Shown: positions 1 through 7,237, counted from the first letter of the stretch. The stretch is 41,566 bases of DNA from Photobacterium pectinilyticum (GCF_024357955.1 NZ_JANEYT010000041.1:1-41566), one strand, 5' to 3'. Notes: generated from the letters alone by a model not told the origin. Translations and numbers: made by a program.

Positions 1-348
1 TGAGCTTGGAGCATAAAAATTCCCTCCAGTTGCTGCCTACTTTAAGTGTAGCAACAACTTAAGGGAACATAGCGATTAATAATCAATAGGTTAATGAGAG
101 GTGATGGGTATTAGATTGCAAAATGACGCATAATTTTAAATAAACTTACTTCGACACTTTCTCGGATAACTACAGGTAAGGCAAACGTACTGTCACAGAT
201 TGTGAGTAAACTTTCGCACTGAAAAGGAATGGGGCAAAAGTGTGCCAGGATGAGTGACTGGCACGGAGGTGAACAAAAGCAGCTTAGAGCACTTAACTTA
301 ACGCGATCAAGTCTAATGAGAAAAAGTATTTATATACCTTAATTGTTA
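1..348. other. AT-rich intergenic region at the window edge
   Basis: No convincing coding region is seen in these bases. They hold one copy of the GGAATGGGGCAA repeat (226-237). Just after it is a 7-bp perfect inverted repeat, GTGCCAG/CTGGCAC, with a 9-base loop. On the minus strand this lies downstream of the first small gene and could act as a weak terminator or as part of a repeated element. Confidence 0.4.
226..237 (+). repeat. GGAATGGGGCAA repeat, copy 1
   Basis: This 12-base word recurs exactly at 2307-2318 and with one mismatch at 1967-1978, always in the same orientation and always in spacer DNA. A GTGCCAG/CTGGCAC hairpin follows a few bases later. Its nature is unknown; it could be an interspersed repeat or part of a cassette recombination site. 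Confidence 0.5.
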
Positions 349-909
349 CTATGTATTTTCTATCGAAGAGTCTTGAGGGTTAAACAATAAATATAGCCAA
401 AGCACAAAGCCAGCAACACCCATTAATAACGTATCTAACACAAGAGTAATTATAAGAGCAATGGCATAATACCAACCTTTATTGCCACAGTTTTTCCATC
501 TAGCGACCGATAAACTTAAACCAAACCATGTCAATATAAAAAATGAAACCACCGCCAATAATACAAGAAACCCTTCAGCCAAACTGTCAATGCCAGCGAA
601 TAGTACAAAAAGTGCGACAATAACTAAAACGAAACAAAGTACCGAATAACCTAAGTATGGTAAACGCTGCAAACCATTTGTCTTAAATAACAACGCACTC
701 TTAATCGAAAACTCAACACGTTTCGTGCTTGGAGATATATTTGCTTTAAAAATATCCAACGCTAACTCTTTAGTTGTTGCTTCAATCACGTCACTATGGA
801 TATTAAATCCTTGCTTGCTTAGTGTACTAATTTCTGTTGACGCTGTTTCTTCCATTAAATTAACCGCAACATAAACACCATTTTTCATTAATATTTGATA
901 TGCATTCAT
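349..909 (-). CDS. Hypothetical membrane protein, possibly DUF805-like
   Basis: This gene encodes a protein of about 186 residues if started at the second Met (MNAYQILMKNG); a start at 951 would add 14 residues, and neither start has a strong ribosome binding site. The first 100 residues are soluble and mixed in charge. Three or four hydrophobic segments follow, with a short polar stretch ARWKNCGNKGW between two of them. That stretch and the preceding RLPYLGY recall DUF805 proteins, which carry an ARRLHDxGxSGW-like motif, but the match is loose and is my inference. No catalytic motif is visible. The neighbours are other small minus-strand membrane-protein genes in long spacers, which suggests accessory DNA. 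Function is unknown. Confidence 0.55.
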   Translation of the reverse strand: MNAYQILMKNGVYVAVNLMEETASTEISTLSKQGFNIHSDVIEATTKELALDIFKANISPSTKRVEFSIKSALLFKTNGLQRLPYLGYSVLCFVLVIVALFVLFAGIDSLAEGFLVLLAVVSFFILTWFGLSLSVARWKNCGNKGWYYAIALIITLVLDTLLMGVAGFVLWLYLLFNPQDSSIENT

Positions 910-951
910 TAAACGACCACAATGATAATTGTAAAAAATAAAATTATACAT

Positions 952-1430
952 TACTACTCAGGTAAGAGGTAGCCAAACAAACTGATACATCAAAATTTAC
1001 GAGTTAAATTTTTCGAAATAATAGGTTAGAGTTATATAAATATTTGCCTGTTACCACAATATCTTTCAAGGTTTGTGCTGCTAGATAATAATCTTTTGCA
1101 TATAAACACAAGCCAAAATCCACTAATTTTTTAGTTTCCGTATAGTTCATTAATTTCACTACCAATGGTCGGCAAATCATAATCTTTCAGTTCTGAAAAC
1201 GCTTAAGCCTCTTGCCAGCATTTCGCACTCTAATCTACCCACAAGCCTAACATAAGTAAATGTAAGTCAAGCGACGGTCTATTGAATCGAGAAGCTAATC
1301 ATACGGACAAAGGCGTGTTGCTCCATGAATCAACAGACTTGGCGGCACAAACATCTTAGAGGTGGCATATACCTTACTAAATCGATGAGTTACTCAACTC
1401 AAGCTATCATCATATCAATAGTGAACTAGT
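952..1430. other. Long spacer without a recognisable gene
   Basis: I found no credible open reading frame, RNA gene or strong terminator here. The stretch is AT-rich. It separates two small minus-strand genes. A GCCTAAC word occurs near 1250, but I could not find a partner core site that would make an integron attC. Confidence 0.4.
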
Positions 1431-1769
1431 TTAAGCTCCAGAGCGCGGTGGTAAAACCGTTGCTGAATTTTTCGTAAAACCAATGAAAATGAATAACCAA
1501 GATACCAACAAGATAGGATAAAAGATAAAAGGGGCGCTTATAAATAGCCAACCTACACCAACAGTCCCATAGCCCTCTATTACAGCAAACCAAATGCTAA
1601 CAGTAATAATATTACTCAGGATTAGTCCGAAACAACCGATGTAGCCTAGAAAACCCAAAAGGCCTCCTTTTGAACGATATGTACCTTTAACAAGATTTCT
1701 ACAGAGGAATATCATGTAAATTAGAGCAGCTATTTGAAAAATCACGAAGAGTGTAAAAAAGGCTTCCAT
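1431..1769 (-). CDS. Small hypothetical membrane protein, 112 residues
   Basis: The protein is almost entirely hydrophobic, with about four predicted transmembrane segments: residues 5-25, 37-62, 68-84 and 84-102. A short basic loop (KGTYRSKGG) follows the first segment and a polar tail ends the protein. An AGGA ribosome binding site lies a few bases before ATG at 1769. I do not recognise a family. Like its two neighbours it is on the minus strand, surrounded by spacers of several hundred bases, which resembles accessory or cassette-borne cargo rather than an operon gene. Confidence 0.5.
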   Translation of the reverse strand: MEAFFTLFVIFQIAALIYMIFLCRNLVKGTYRSKGGLLGFLGYIGCFGLILSNIITVSIWFAVIEGYGTVGVGWLFISAPFIFYPILLVSWLFIFIGFTKNSATVLPPRSGA

Positions 1770-1966
1770 TGCGATCCTAATGATGAGTTAAAAGGTTACT
1801 TTATCTTTTAATAACCAAGGGTTAACCCTGAAAAGTGTAACGATATAAGACAACTATACCTGATCTATTGTGCTAGCAACACTCTGAATCCGAAGACACT
1901 CTCAAAGTGTGAGAAAAAGTAGGGCAAACAACAGCAATGTTGTTTACCAAGGTGAGCGGCGCATAC

Positions 1967-1978
1967 GGAAAGGGGCAA
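1967..1978 (+). repeat. GGAAAGGGGCAA repeat, copy 2
   Basis: This differs from the other two copies by one base. It lies four bases beyond the stop codon of the next minus-strand gene. Nearby, at about 1925-1946, is an AAACAACA/TGTTGTTT hairpin with a four-base GCAA loop, which could form in RNA. Confidence 0.45.
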
Positions 1979-1981
1979 AAA

Positions 1982-2209
1982 CTAGTCGCACTCATCAATT
2001 TCAAAGCCTACTGCCGCATTTAAATAAGTTCTAGATAGCGATGAATCAACCAGGAAACAGCGGTGCCCTGAAATCTTATTAATCTTCAGTAAATAGTCAC
2101 TTCTCGTAGTTGGTTCAGACCGCTTCACTATCAAAATTGAGCGTTCCATTAGCAACAAGGAAAGCAATATACAAATCACTATCATGAGCAAAACTTTGAG
2201 CCTATCCAT
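1982..2209 (-). CDS. Small single-pass membrane or secreted protein, 75 residues
   Basis: The best start is ATG at 2209 (MDRLKVLLMIV). An AGAGG ribosome binding site sits five bases upstream; a GTG at 2215 would overlap that site. Residues 5-23 form a hydrophobic helix after a short basic N-terminus, so the protein is either a signal-anchored membrane protein or exported. The remaining 50 residues are polar and contain two cysteines (GHRCF and the C-terminal DECD). No family is recognised. The gene is bracketed by two copies of the GGAA(T/A)GGGGCAA repeat 340 bases apart, which makes it look like a discrete inserted unit. Confidence 0.5.
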   Translation of the reverse strand: MDRLKVLLMIVICILLSLLLMERSILIVKRSEPTTRSDYLLKINKISGHRCFLVDSSLSRTYLNAAVGFEIDECD

Positions 2210-2581
2210 ATGCACCTCTCTATTACTCCATTTGGCTAAGTACAGCTATTAGATATTATTTGTCAAATTTTGTGATGAGAGCTTTTGAGTAACGTTATCT
2301 AAACTCGGAATGGGGCAAGAATGAGTTTGCCAATATCGCCCCCTATCCGATCCCAATCAGCAAAGAAAACACTGCTGCTATAAGGACCATGCTTTCTTTC
2401 AGTTCATCCACATAATCTTAGATATTAACCATTATAATGGGTGTTACACCTTTAGGGATTCATAACAATCTTTATTGTCGCTTTCCAGACTCCACGAGTC
2501 GAAATGAAGCGCAAAAATGCTCAAACTTTGCTTCTCTCATCGTCAATAGGCGTGTCGACTTGGCACATTTACGATCAAACT
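2210..2581. other. Spacer with repeat copy, no gene seen
   Basis: This contains the third GGAATGGGGCAA repeat. It probably also holds the promoter of the small minus-strand gene. A plus-strand open frame of 81 codons (2437-2682) overlaps the recognisable transposon remnant on the other strand and has no family signal, so it is not called. Confidence 0.4.
2307..2318 (+). repeat. GGAATGGGGCAA repeat, copy 3
   Basis: This is identical over 12 bases to copy 1 at 226-237. A GGCAA/TTGCC inverted repeat overlaps it. It lies about 100 bases upstream of the small minus-strand gene. Confidence 0.5.
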
Positions 2582-2918
2582 TTATTGTCTGCCGACAAAT
2601 GGGATCGCCTTGGCGTTGTCACGCATGTTCAGCTCTAGCTGCAACTCATGACAACGAAACAGCAGTGCATTTTCCCGCTTAATCGCATCATCAGCCAGCG
2701 CCTGGAAATTATCACGCAGCTCACGGTAGTCACGCTTCAGTTCTTCCTGCTTGTCACGCTCTGCCTTTAGGCGGGTTTCCCTGTCAACGCCTGCCGACAG
2801 GCTCGCAAGAATCCCGTCGCGCTGCTGCTTCGCCTTATGCTGCTCAATTGCCACCTTGGCATCTGCAACGACCTCGGGATACTTATAGATCAGACCATGG
2901 CTACACCCAGCTTCCTTA
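2582..2918 (-). pseudogene. DUF6262/TnpC-like remnant, 5' end cut by an IS
   Basis: About 112 codons remain. They start abruptly at the terminal repeat of the adjacent IS6-family element and end at a TAA stop. The fragment opens with EAGCSHGLIYKYPEV, which resembles the helix-turn-helix of DUF6262 (Tn554 TnpC-like) proteins, where a similar phrase is followed by a long helix. The rest is charged and heptad-like (KAERDKQEELKRDYRELRDNF), as expected of the coiled coil in that family. Such proteins normally accompany two tyrosine recombinases in Tn554-type or integrase-trio elements. No recombinase remains nearby. The family assignment is from memory and moderate; the truncation is plain. Confidence 0.5.
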
Positions 2919-3650
2919 GGTTTTGTCGCAAAGTTATGCTGAAGTACAAGCGTACTGTTTTTCAGATACAACTAAGCTGCAAGTGCGTAGAATTCACCCC
3001 AAACAGATAAACCATCAGGGTTATCGAGCTGTCCATTTTTAATCATCGACCACAGCTCTATGCCAGCGAGTGTGGCTTTAGCCCCTTCATCAGATTTCCA
3101 TCCCAGGCACTGATGCATCTTACCTTTCACTTTCCGGTGGCTTTGCTCGACTAGGTTGTTCAAATACTTAACTTGAAGCACTTCAATGAGGTTGAGCATC
3201 AGGCCATTCTGCCAAAGCTCAACATTGATATGATGCAGCGCTAACGCATTGGCACCACTCTCATCAATAACCACCTTTTCTGGTAATCCGTTATGGCCTA
3301 TTGCCTTAATAAAGAAGGCGCGAGCAGCTTTCTCATTACGCTGAGCGCACAGTAAAAAATCAATGACCTTGCCGTACTTATCAACGGCTCGGTAGTAATA
3401 TTTCCACTGACCTTTGACATTGATGTATGTCTCGTCCATCCGCCACGAAGAAGCGACAGGCTTCTTTCTTCGACAGGCCTGATGTTCCAGTAAGGGAGCA
3501 TATTTGATGACCCACCGGTTGATAGTTGAGTGATCAGCATGGATACCCCGCTCAGTCATGATCTCTTCGATTTCACGGTAGCTGAGTTTATAAGAAACGT
3601 AATAGCGAACAACCTGAAGGATGATGTCGGAAGGAAGGTGGCGCCGTTTG
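2919..3650 (-). mobile_element. IS6-family element, left end missing (copy 1)
   Basis: The right terminal repeat begins at 2919 (GGTTTTGTCGCAAAG). It matches the right ends of the other copies at 5618, 8113 and 14259. Similarity to those copies runs to about 3650 and then stops inside the transposase N-terminus, where parB sequence begins. The left terminal repeat and about 90 bp are therefore lost. The element cannot move alone, although its DDE core is undamaged. The left boundary is uncertain by about 10 bases. Confidence 0.8.
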
Positions 3651-3808
3651 GCAGAAGAAAAGCTATCTGCCCTACCTGACCAACTGAAAAATGATTTGGA
3701 GATAACTGGCACTGACTTAGGTACGTATCTACGTGAAGCATTTGGTATCGATTCGGCATCCAAAGAGGTTAAGTGGACACTTGAATCTGGTCGTAAGGCA
3801 AAATTCAT
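2972..3808 (-). CDS. IS6-family DDE transposase, chimeric N-terminus
   Basis: From roughly residue 53 (AKRRHLPSDIIL) to the end this is an IS6/IS26-type transposase. It has the DHSTINRWV helix-turn-helix, first catalytic Asp in WRMDETYINVKG, second Asp in VVIDESGA and Glu in NNLVEQSHRKVKG. The usual family length is about 235-240 residues. The first 50 or so residues are read from the antisense strand of the adjoining parB remnant and are not transposase. The natural start codon was removed with the left end of the element, so this open frame is a fusion created by deletion. All three catalytic residues are present, unlike copy 4 at 7.4 kb. Whether it is translated is unknown. Confidence 0.7.
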   Translation of the reverse strand: MNFALRPDSSVHLTSLDAESIPNASRRYVPKSVPVISKSFFSWSGRADSFSSAKRRHLPSDIILQVVRYYVSYKLSYREIEEIMTERGIHADHSTINRWVIKYAPLLEHQACRRKKPVASSWRMDETYINVKGQWKYYYRAVDKYGKVIDFLLCAQRNEKAARAFFIKAIGHNGLPEKVVIDESGANALALHHINVELWQNGLMLNLIEVLQVKYLNNLVEQSHRKVKGKMHQCLGWKSDEGAKATLAGIELWSMIKNGQLDNPDGLSVWGEFYALAA

Positions 3809-4611
3809 TGAGGCCAGCCTAAGCTATGAGCAGGTGAAGAACGACACTGTTGTTGAGTTTGAAATTAATGGTCGTGATCAGGATTTCCTAAACGAAGAAA
3901 ACTTATCAGACCTTTCGATAATGGACTACCAGCAGTTCTACCCTGCTATTGCCTGCCGGAAAGAGGTAAGGTTAACTTCCTTGACGGTTCGCGCCGCCGA
4001 GGCTACTTCCTTGCAAAAAATGGTGCTATTGAGAAGCTTACTGTTCTTGTCGCTGAAGAAGAGATTGAATCTTCAGATGCTAAAACTTTGGCCAAGTCTC
4101 TACAGTCTGCTAAAGAACATAATCTCTATGAGATTGGCCAGCGTTGTGAGCTATACAAAGAGTCAGGCCTAAAGATACAAGCCGCTATTGCTGAGGCTAT
4201 GGGAATCTCAAGGCCGAAAGTAGTCCGTACTCTTCAGGCCGCATCAATCTCCAAAGATATATACCAACTGTTCAGTGACATTAACGAACTGACAGTCAAA
4301 GACAATGCTGAACTAAGCAAGTTGAATGAACAATGGCATTGCGTGATGATCGTGATGACTTGATTACTGGTGTTGAGAAGGGCGACGTAGATGTTGTTAT
4401 GGTCAGCTTGCGAGAGTCGGTTAAGCAACCAAAGACAAAAGCCCCTCGCACTGAAGTTATTCAGCTAGTGAAGTTCGATGACAAGATCAAGCATGCTCGT
4501 AAGCGCATCAAGGGCCGTGATGTTAGCTATGAATTTAGCCGACTGACAGCAGACCAGCAGAAACACCTTGATAGTGTTATCGAGCAAGCAATGTCTGAAC
4601 TATTTTCTTAA
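3651..4611 (+). pseudogene. parB: Plasmid-type ParB partition protein, truncated and frameshifted
   Basis: Three successive frames together spell a ParB-like protein. The first (to about 3960) gives WTLESGRKAKFIEASL and VEFEINGRDQDFL. The second (about 3958-4330) gives NFLDGSRRRGYFL, KSLQSAKEHNLYEIGQR and an HTH (IQAAIAEAMGISRPKVVRTL). The third (about 4333-4611) gives a basic segment and a C-terminal helix. The phrases GRDQ, LDGSRRR and AKEHN are typical of plasmid and secondary-replicon ParB proteins with a P1/SopB-like HTH. The first shift looks like one lost G near 3958, and the second is near 4330. The N-terminus is replaced by the IS junction. parA is absent. A palindrome 24 bases downstream may be its parS. 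Sequencing errors could mimic the shifts, but the truncation is real. Confidence 0.7.
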
Positions 4612-4634
4612 TTGGCCTACGTGAGCATTTTGGA

Positions 4635-4651
4635 GTGTTCACCGTGAACAC
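4635..4651. promoter_or_regulatory. Perfect 17-bp palindrome behind parB, candidate parS site
   Basis: GTGTTCACCGTGAACAC is two 8-base arms around a single central base, too tight for an RNA hairpin but typical of a protein-binding site. It lies 24 bases after the parB stop, as the centromere of P1-like partition systems lies downstream of parB. Its identity as parS is inference. Confidence 0.45.
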
Positions 4652-4788
4652 CTTACACTTTTATTATTTAAGGTATTGTTTAAAAGGTAATTGTTTGGTT
4701 CTTATTTATGGTGAATATTTAGGGTGCTTTAGCAAGTCTGACACCTACAAAAATTGGGTAATTTGATTAATTTGAAAGGAAGACAATT

Positions 4789-4802
4789 ATGAGAAGGTTA
4801 TC
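4789..4802 (+). pseudogene. First codons of a gene cut off by an IS
   Basis: An ATG at 4789 is preceded by AAAGGAAGA at good spacing. The frame opens with Met-Arg-Arg-Leu and then runs straight into the terminal repeat of the next IS6-family element at 4803. The rest of this gene, which followed parB on the original replicon, is not in the window and cannot be identified. Confidence 0.35.
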
Positions 4803-5618
4803 GGTTCTGTCGCAAACTGATGTCGTAAGCTAAAATCTGGCTTCCAACACGCAACGATCGACCTCAATGATTATCAGCCTTTCTGGCTGGCCGCCACTTT
4901 CCTTCCGATATCATCCTTCAGGTTGTTCGCTATTACGTTTCTTATAAACTCAGCTACCGTGAAATCGAAGAGATCATGACTGAGCGGGGTATCCATGCTG
5001 ATCACTCAACCATCAATCGGTGGGTCATCAAATATTCGCCATTGCTGGAGCATCGAGCTCGCGGAAGAAAGAAGCCAGTCGCCTCTTCGTGGCGGATGGA
5101 CGAGACGTATATAAATGTCAAAGGTCAGTGGAAGTATTACTACCGAGCCGTTGACAAGTACGGCAATGCCATTGACTTTTTATTGTGTAAACACCGTGAT
5201 GAGAAAGCCGCTCGCGCCTTCTTTATTAAGACAATAGGCCATAACGGATTACCAGAAAAGGTGGTGCTCGATAAGAGTGGCGCACCAATGCGTTAGCGCT
5301 GCATCATATCAATGTTGAGCTTTGGCAGAATGGCCTGATGCTCAACCTCATTGAAGTGCTTCAAGTTAAGTATTTGAACAACCTGGTAGAGCAAAGCCAC
5401 CGGAAAGTGAAAGGTAAGATGCATCAGTGCCAGGGATGGAAATCTGATGAAGGAGCCCAAGCCACACCCGCTGGCATAGAGCTGTGGTCGATGATTAAAA
5501 ATGGACAGCTCGACAACCCTGATGGTTTATCTGTTTGGGACGAATTCTACGCGCTTGCAGCTTAGTTGTATCTGAAAAACAGTACGCATGTACATCAGCA
5601 TAACTTTGCGACAAAACC
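4803..5618 (+). mobile_element. IS6-family element, full length but decayed (copy 2)
   Basis: Both ends are present: GGTTCTGTCGCAAAC at the left and the reverse of GGTTTTGTCGCAAAG at the right. Its 816 bp is the usual IS6-family size. The flanking 8-mers AGGTTATC and TGAAATCG differ, so no target duplication remains. That suggests recombination or deletion since insertion. It lies in opposite orientation to copy 1 and brackets the parB remnant with it. Confidence 0.85.
4867..5565 (+). pseudogene. IS6-family transposase, frameshifted
   Basis: The DDE transposase sequence is readable but broken in two places. The ATG at 4867 is out of frame with the downstream phrase HFPSDIIL, whose own frame has a stop just before it. 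Two extra bases near 5285 end the main frame after DKSGAPMR. The second half restarts at MLNLIEVLQVKYLNNLVEQ. The catalytic Asp, Asp and Glu codons are all still present. The protein would be about 230 residues if repaired. Sequence identity with copy 1 is high, so decay is recent or the copies exchanged sequence. Confidence 0.8.
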
Positions 5619-5697
5619 TGAAATCGTCGGGTTGTAACCTCAAACCATGTATTTTGACCTGATACGAACAGTTTCGGGTCACCTTTTTCATCTAGGT

Positions 5698-5721
5698 AAA
5701 AAAAAGCCGCCTTATGGCGGC
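5698..5721 (-). terminator. Rho-independent terminator, minus strand
   Basis: A perfect GCCGCC/GGCGGC stem with a TTAT loop is followed on the minus strand by eight T residues. No intact gene ends immediately before it on that strand. It may belong to a lost gene or stop transcription from the IS982 element. Confidence 0.7.
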
Positions 5722-5846
5722 CGCCCCAAAAGATAGGACACAACTCATGAATTAGATGGGTACATCATCATGCAATGAGTGAGGATTATTGATTAAGGTA
5801 TCAATATATTCAATCATTTAAAGCAAGAACTTACATTGCTAATTTA
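5722..5846. repeat. Diverged repeat module A, left of the IS982 element
   Basis: Together with the terminator just before it, this stretch is similar to 6962-7085. In both, a hairpin and T-run are followed by a stretch sharing TGCAA, AGGATTATT/AGGAATTATT, ATATTCAAT and a closing CTAATTT or GTAATTT. I estimate roughly 60 percent identity by eye. Its function is unknown. The short frame MIEYIDTLINNPHSLHDDVPI would need one extra residue of context to judge; it is preceded directly by a stop codon. Confidence 0.35.
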
Positions 5847-6841
5847 ACCTCAGATCAGTTTAAGCCATCGCCATCAACCCTGATTTTTCTGTGCTTGTGA
5901 TGTTGAGCGATGGCTTTTCTGGTTTCAGACAGTAGGCGATTAACCCGCCAAGTAAGTTCAGCATGAAGCCGTGTAGACTCCGGTGGCGAGAATGCTCTAT
6001 CTGAGAAATATTTTTCAGTTGGTCATTGATGGTCTCGATAATGAACCTTTTTGATAACATTGCTCTATCCCAAGCAGCAAGTATTTTGGGTTTCATGTTT
6101 TTACGGTGAGTCGTAATAAGAGTGATCCCATCCTCTTTTAAATCGGCGGTAAGTGCTTTGCTGATATAGCCTTTATCAGCATAGAGTTTATCGAGTAGGC
6201 CTTTTGATAGCTCTCGAACTGGCTTTCTATCATCAGTATTTGCGGGTGTGAGTTTGGCTGCAACGATATCACCAAGATGGTTAGTGATGATGTGAAGCTT
6301 AAATCCATAAAACCAACCCATTGTTCCTTTACCCCTTGCGGCTACTCCTTTGAAAACCTTATGCCGTGGTATGCGTAAATTGTGGCAGACTTTAATGCTT
6401 GTGGAATCAATGAACTCAATCCCTGTCGGCTCACCTTTTACATGCGTGAAGAAAGAACTAAGCGGAATAAGTACTGATGGCATGACTTCAAGAAAGCGGG
6501 TGTAACTCAACAAGGCTGGGAAATCACTTTTGTGATAGCGATGAATGATGCCAAGATAGAAGTTCTTGAAATCACGCTGATGAGACATATGAAAAGCAAT
6601 AATGATGGTCATTATCTCGCTCTCCGACATGTGACCTTTTCGGTTCCGTTTACGTTCACCATTTTTTAACTGAAGTTTTTGCCATTGAGGTAAAAAAGCC
6701 AAACAAAAGTCATCGACATGACAAAACAAGTCTACTAATTTGTTCACAGCTGGTTCCTTTTGCGATTAGTCGTTCTTGGTCGAAAGATCTGATCGCAGAA
6801 CCATCTTTTAGTTCCCTTCTATTATTATCCCGAGTTCAGGT
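5847..6841 (-). mobile_element. IS982-family insertion sequence with intact target duplication
   Basis: The ends are imperfect inverted repeats (ACCTCAGATCAGTTTAAG and ACCTGAACTCGGGATAAT). Both sides carry the 7-bp direct repeat TAATTTA (5840-5846 and 6842-6848). The 995-bp length and 7-bp duplication fit the IS982 family. This is the only element in the window that shows a clean, unrearranged insertion, so it is probably among the latest arrivals. Confidence 0.85.
5860..6747 (-). CDS. IS982-family transposase
   Basis: A 295-residue DDE transposase fills the element. Visible family features are EFIDSTSIKVCH with the first Asp, LYADKGYIS with the second Asp, and FIIETINDQLKN with the Glu. HSRHRSLHGFMLNLLGGLIAY, seen near the C-terminus, is also typical of IS982. 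The start is GTG at 6747 after an AAGGAA-type ribosome binding site. The frame is complete, with no stop or shift, and the length is normal for the family. It is likely still active. It catalyses cut or copy transposition of its own 995-bp element. Confidence 0.9.
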   Translation of the reverse strand: MNKLVDLFCHVDDFCLAFLPQWQKLQLKNGERKRNRKGHMSESEIMTIIIAFHMSHQRDFKNFYLGIIHRYHKSDFPALLSYTRFLEVMPSVLIPLSSFFTHVKGEPTGIEFIDSTSIKVCHNLRIPRHKVFKGVAARGKGTMGWFYGFKLHIITNHLGDIVAAKLTPANTDDRKPVRELSKGLLDKLYADKGYISKALTADLKEDGITLITTHRKNMKPKILAAWDRAMLSKRFIIETINDQLKNISQIEHSRHRSLHGFMLNLLGGLIAYCLKPEKPSLNITSTEKSGLMAMA

Positions 6842-6895
6842 TAATTTATCTCACTTAAAGACGCCCAGCTTCCCCCCATTGGCATCCACAGAATA

Positions 6896-6904
6896 GGTGG
6901 ATAA
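6896..6904 (-). promoter_or_regulatory. DnaA-box-like 9-mer (one mismatch)
   Basis: On the minus strand this reads TTATCCACC, one base from the TTATCCACA consensus. A weaker inverted copy, GCATCCACA, lies about ten bases away. Confidence 0.25.
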
Positions 6905-6938
6905 CTAGTCGAGACTTAAATAAGCAAAATAAGGGTAT

Positions 6939-6961
6939 AAAAAAAGCTGCCATAAGACAGC
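6939..6961 (-). terminator. Terminator-like hairpin, minus strand
   Basis: GCTGCC and GACAGC pair at five of six positions around an ATAA loop, and seven T residues follow on the minus strand. It corresponds in position to the stronger hairpin at 5698-5721 in the parallel module. Confidence 0.4.
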
Positions 6962-7085
6962 ACCCCATGAAGGGAAGGATAAAAATTTTTGGTTGGACAC
7001 GTCATATTGCAACGAACAGGAATTATTATCCACACAAGTTCTAACATATTCAATTATTAAAAATAACAAACCAATTCTGTAATTT
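6962..7085. repeat. Diverged repeat module B, right of the IS982 element
   Basis: This is the counterpart of 5722-5846, including a preceding hairpin with an A-run. The similarity is partial and judged by eye. Confidence 0.35.
7026..7034 (+). promoter_or_regulatory. Perfect DnaA box TTATCCACA
   Basis: This is an exact match to the high-affinity DnaA box. A single 9-mer can occur by chance, and the only support is the related word at 6896-6904 and the nearby partition remnant. Confidence 0.3.
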
Positions 7086-7111
7086 ACTAAATGGCGGTTA
7101 TATTGGATTAG

Positions 7112-7216
7112 TTGCTAACGAAAGTGAACGTCATCTTTATTTCAGCAAGAAATTATGCTTCAATGGATGATGAGCGTCATGCTGCATATGGTACGAACGG
7201 TAACAAGAAGCTTTAA
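7112..7216 (+). pseudogene. C-terminal tail of an unidentified gene
   Basis: An open frame of 34 codons ends with AAYGTNGNKKL and a TAA. A strong rho-independent terminator begins 21 bases later. That arrangement looks like the end of a real gene whose front part is gone; a TAG stop precedes the frame directly. I do not recognise the sequence. Confidence 0.25.
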
Positions 7217-7237
7217 AAACAACAAAAAAAAGAAAAA

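Larger units (their letters stand above)
6849..7111. other. Non-coding remnant with DnaA-box-like words
   Basis: No gene is recognised here. It holds a perfect DnaA box (7026-7034), a near match (6896-6904), a weaker inverted one near 6882, a terminator-like hairpin at 6939-6961 and repeat module B. In view of the nearby parB remnant this could be the ruin of a plasmid replication region, but that is inference. Confidence 0.3.

Noticed and set aside
960..1430. Integron attC site around the GCCTAAC word near 1250
   Set aside because: No matching GTTRRRY core or long imperfect stem was found, and no integron integrase is in the window.
2437..2682. Plus-strand open frame of 81 codons
   Set aside because: It overlaps the recognisable DUF6262-like remnant on the other strand, has no ribosome binding site worth noting and looks like no family.
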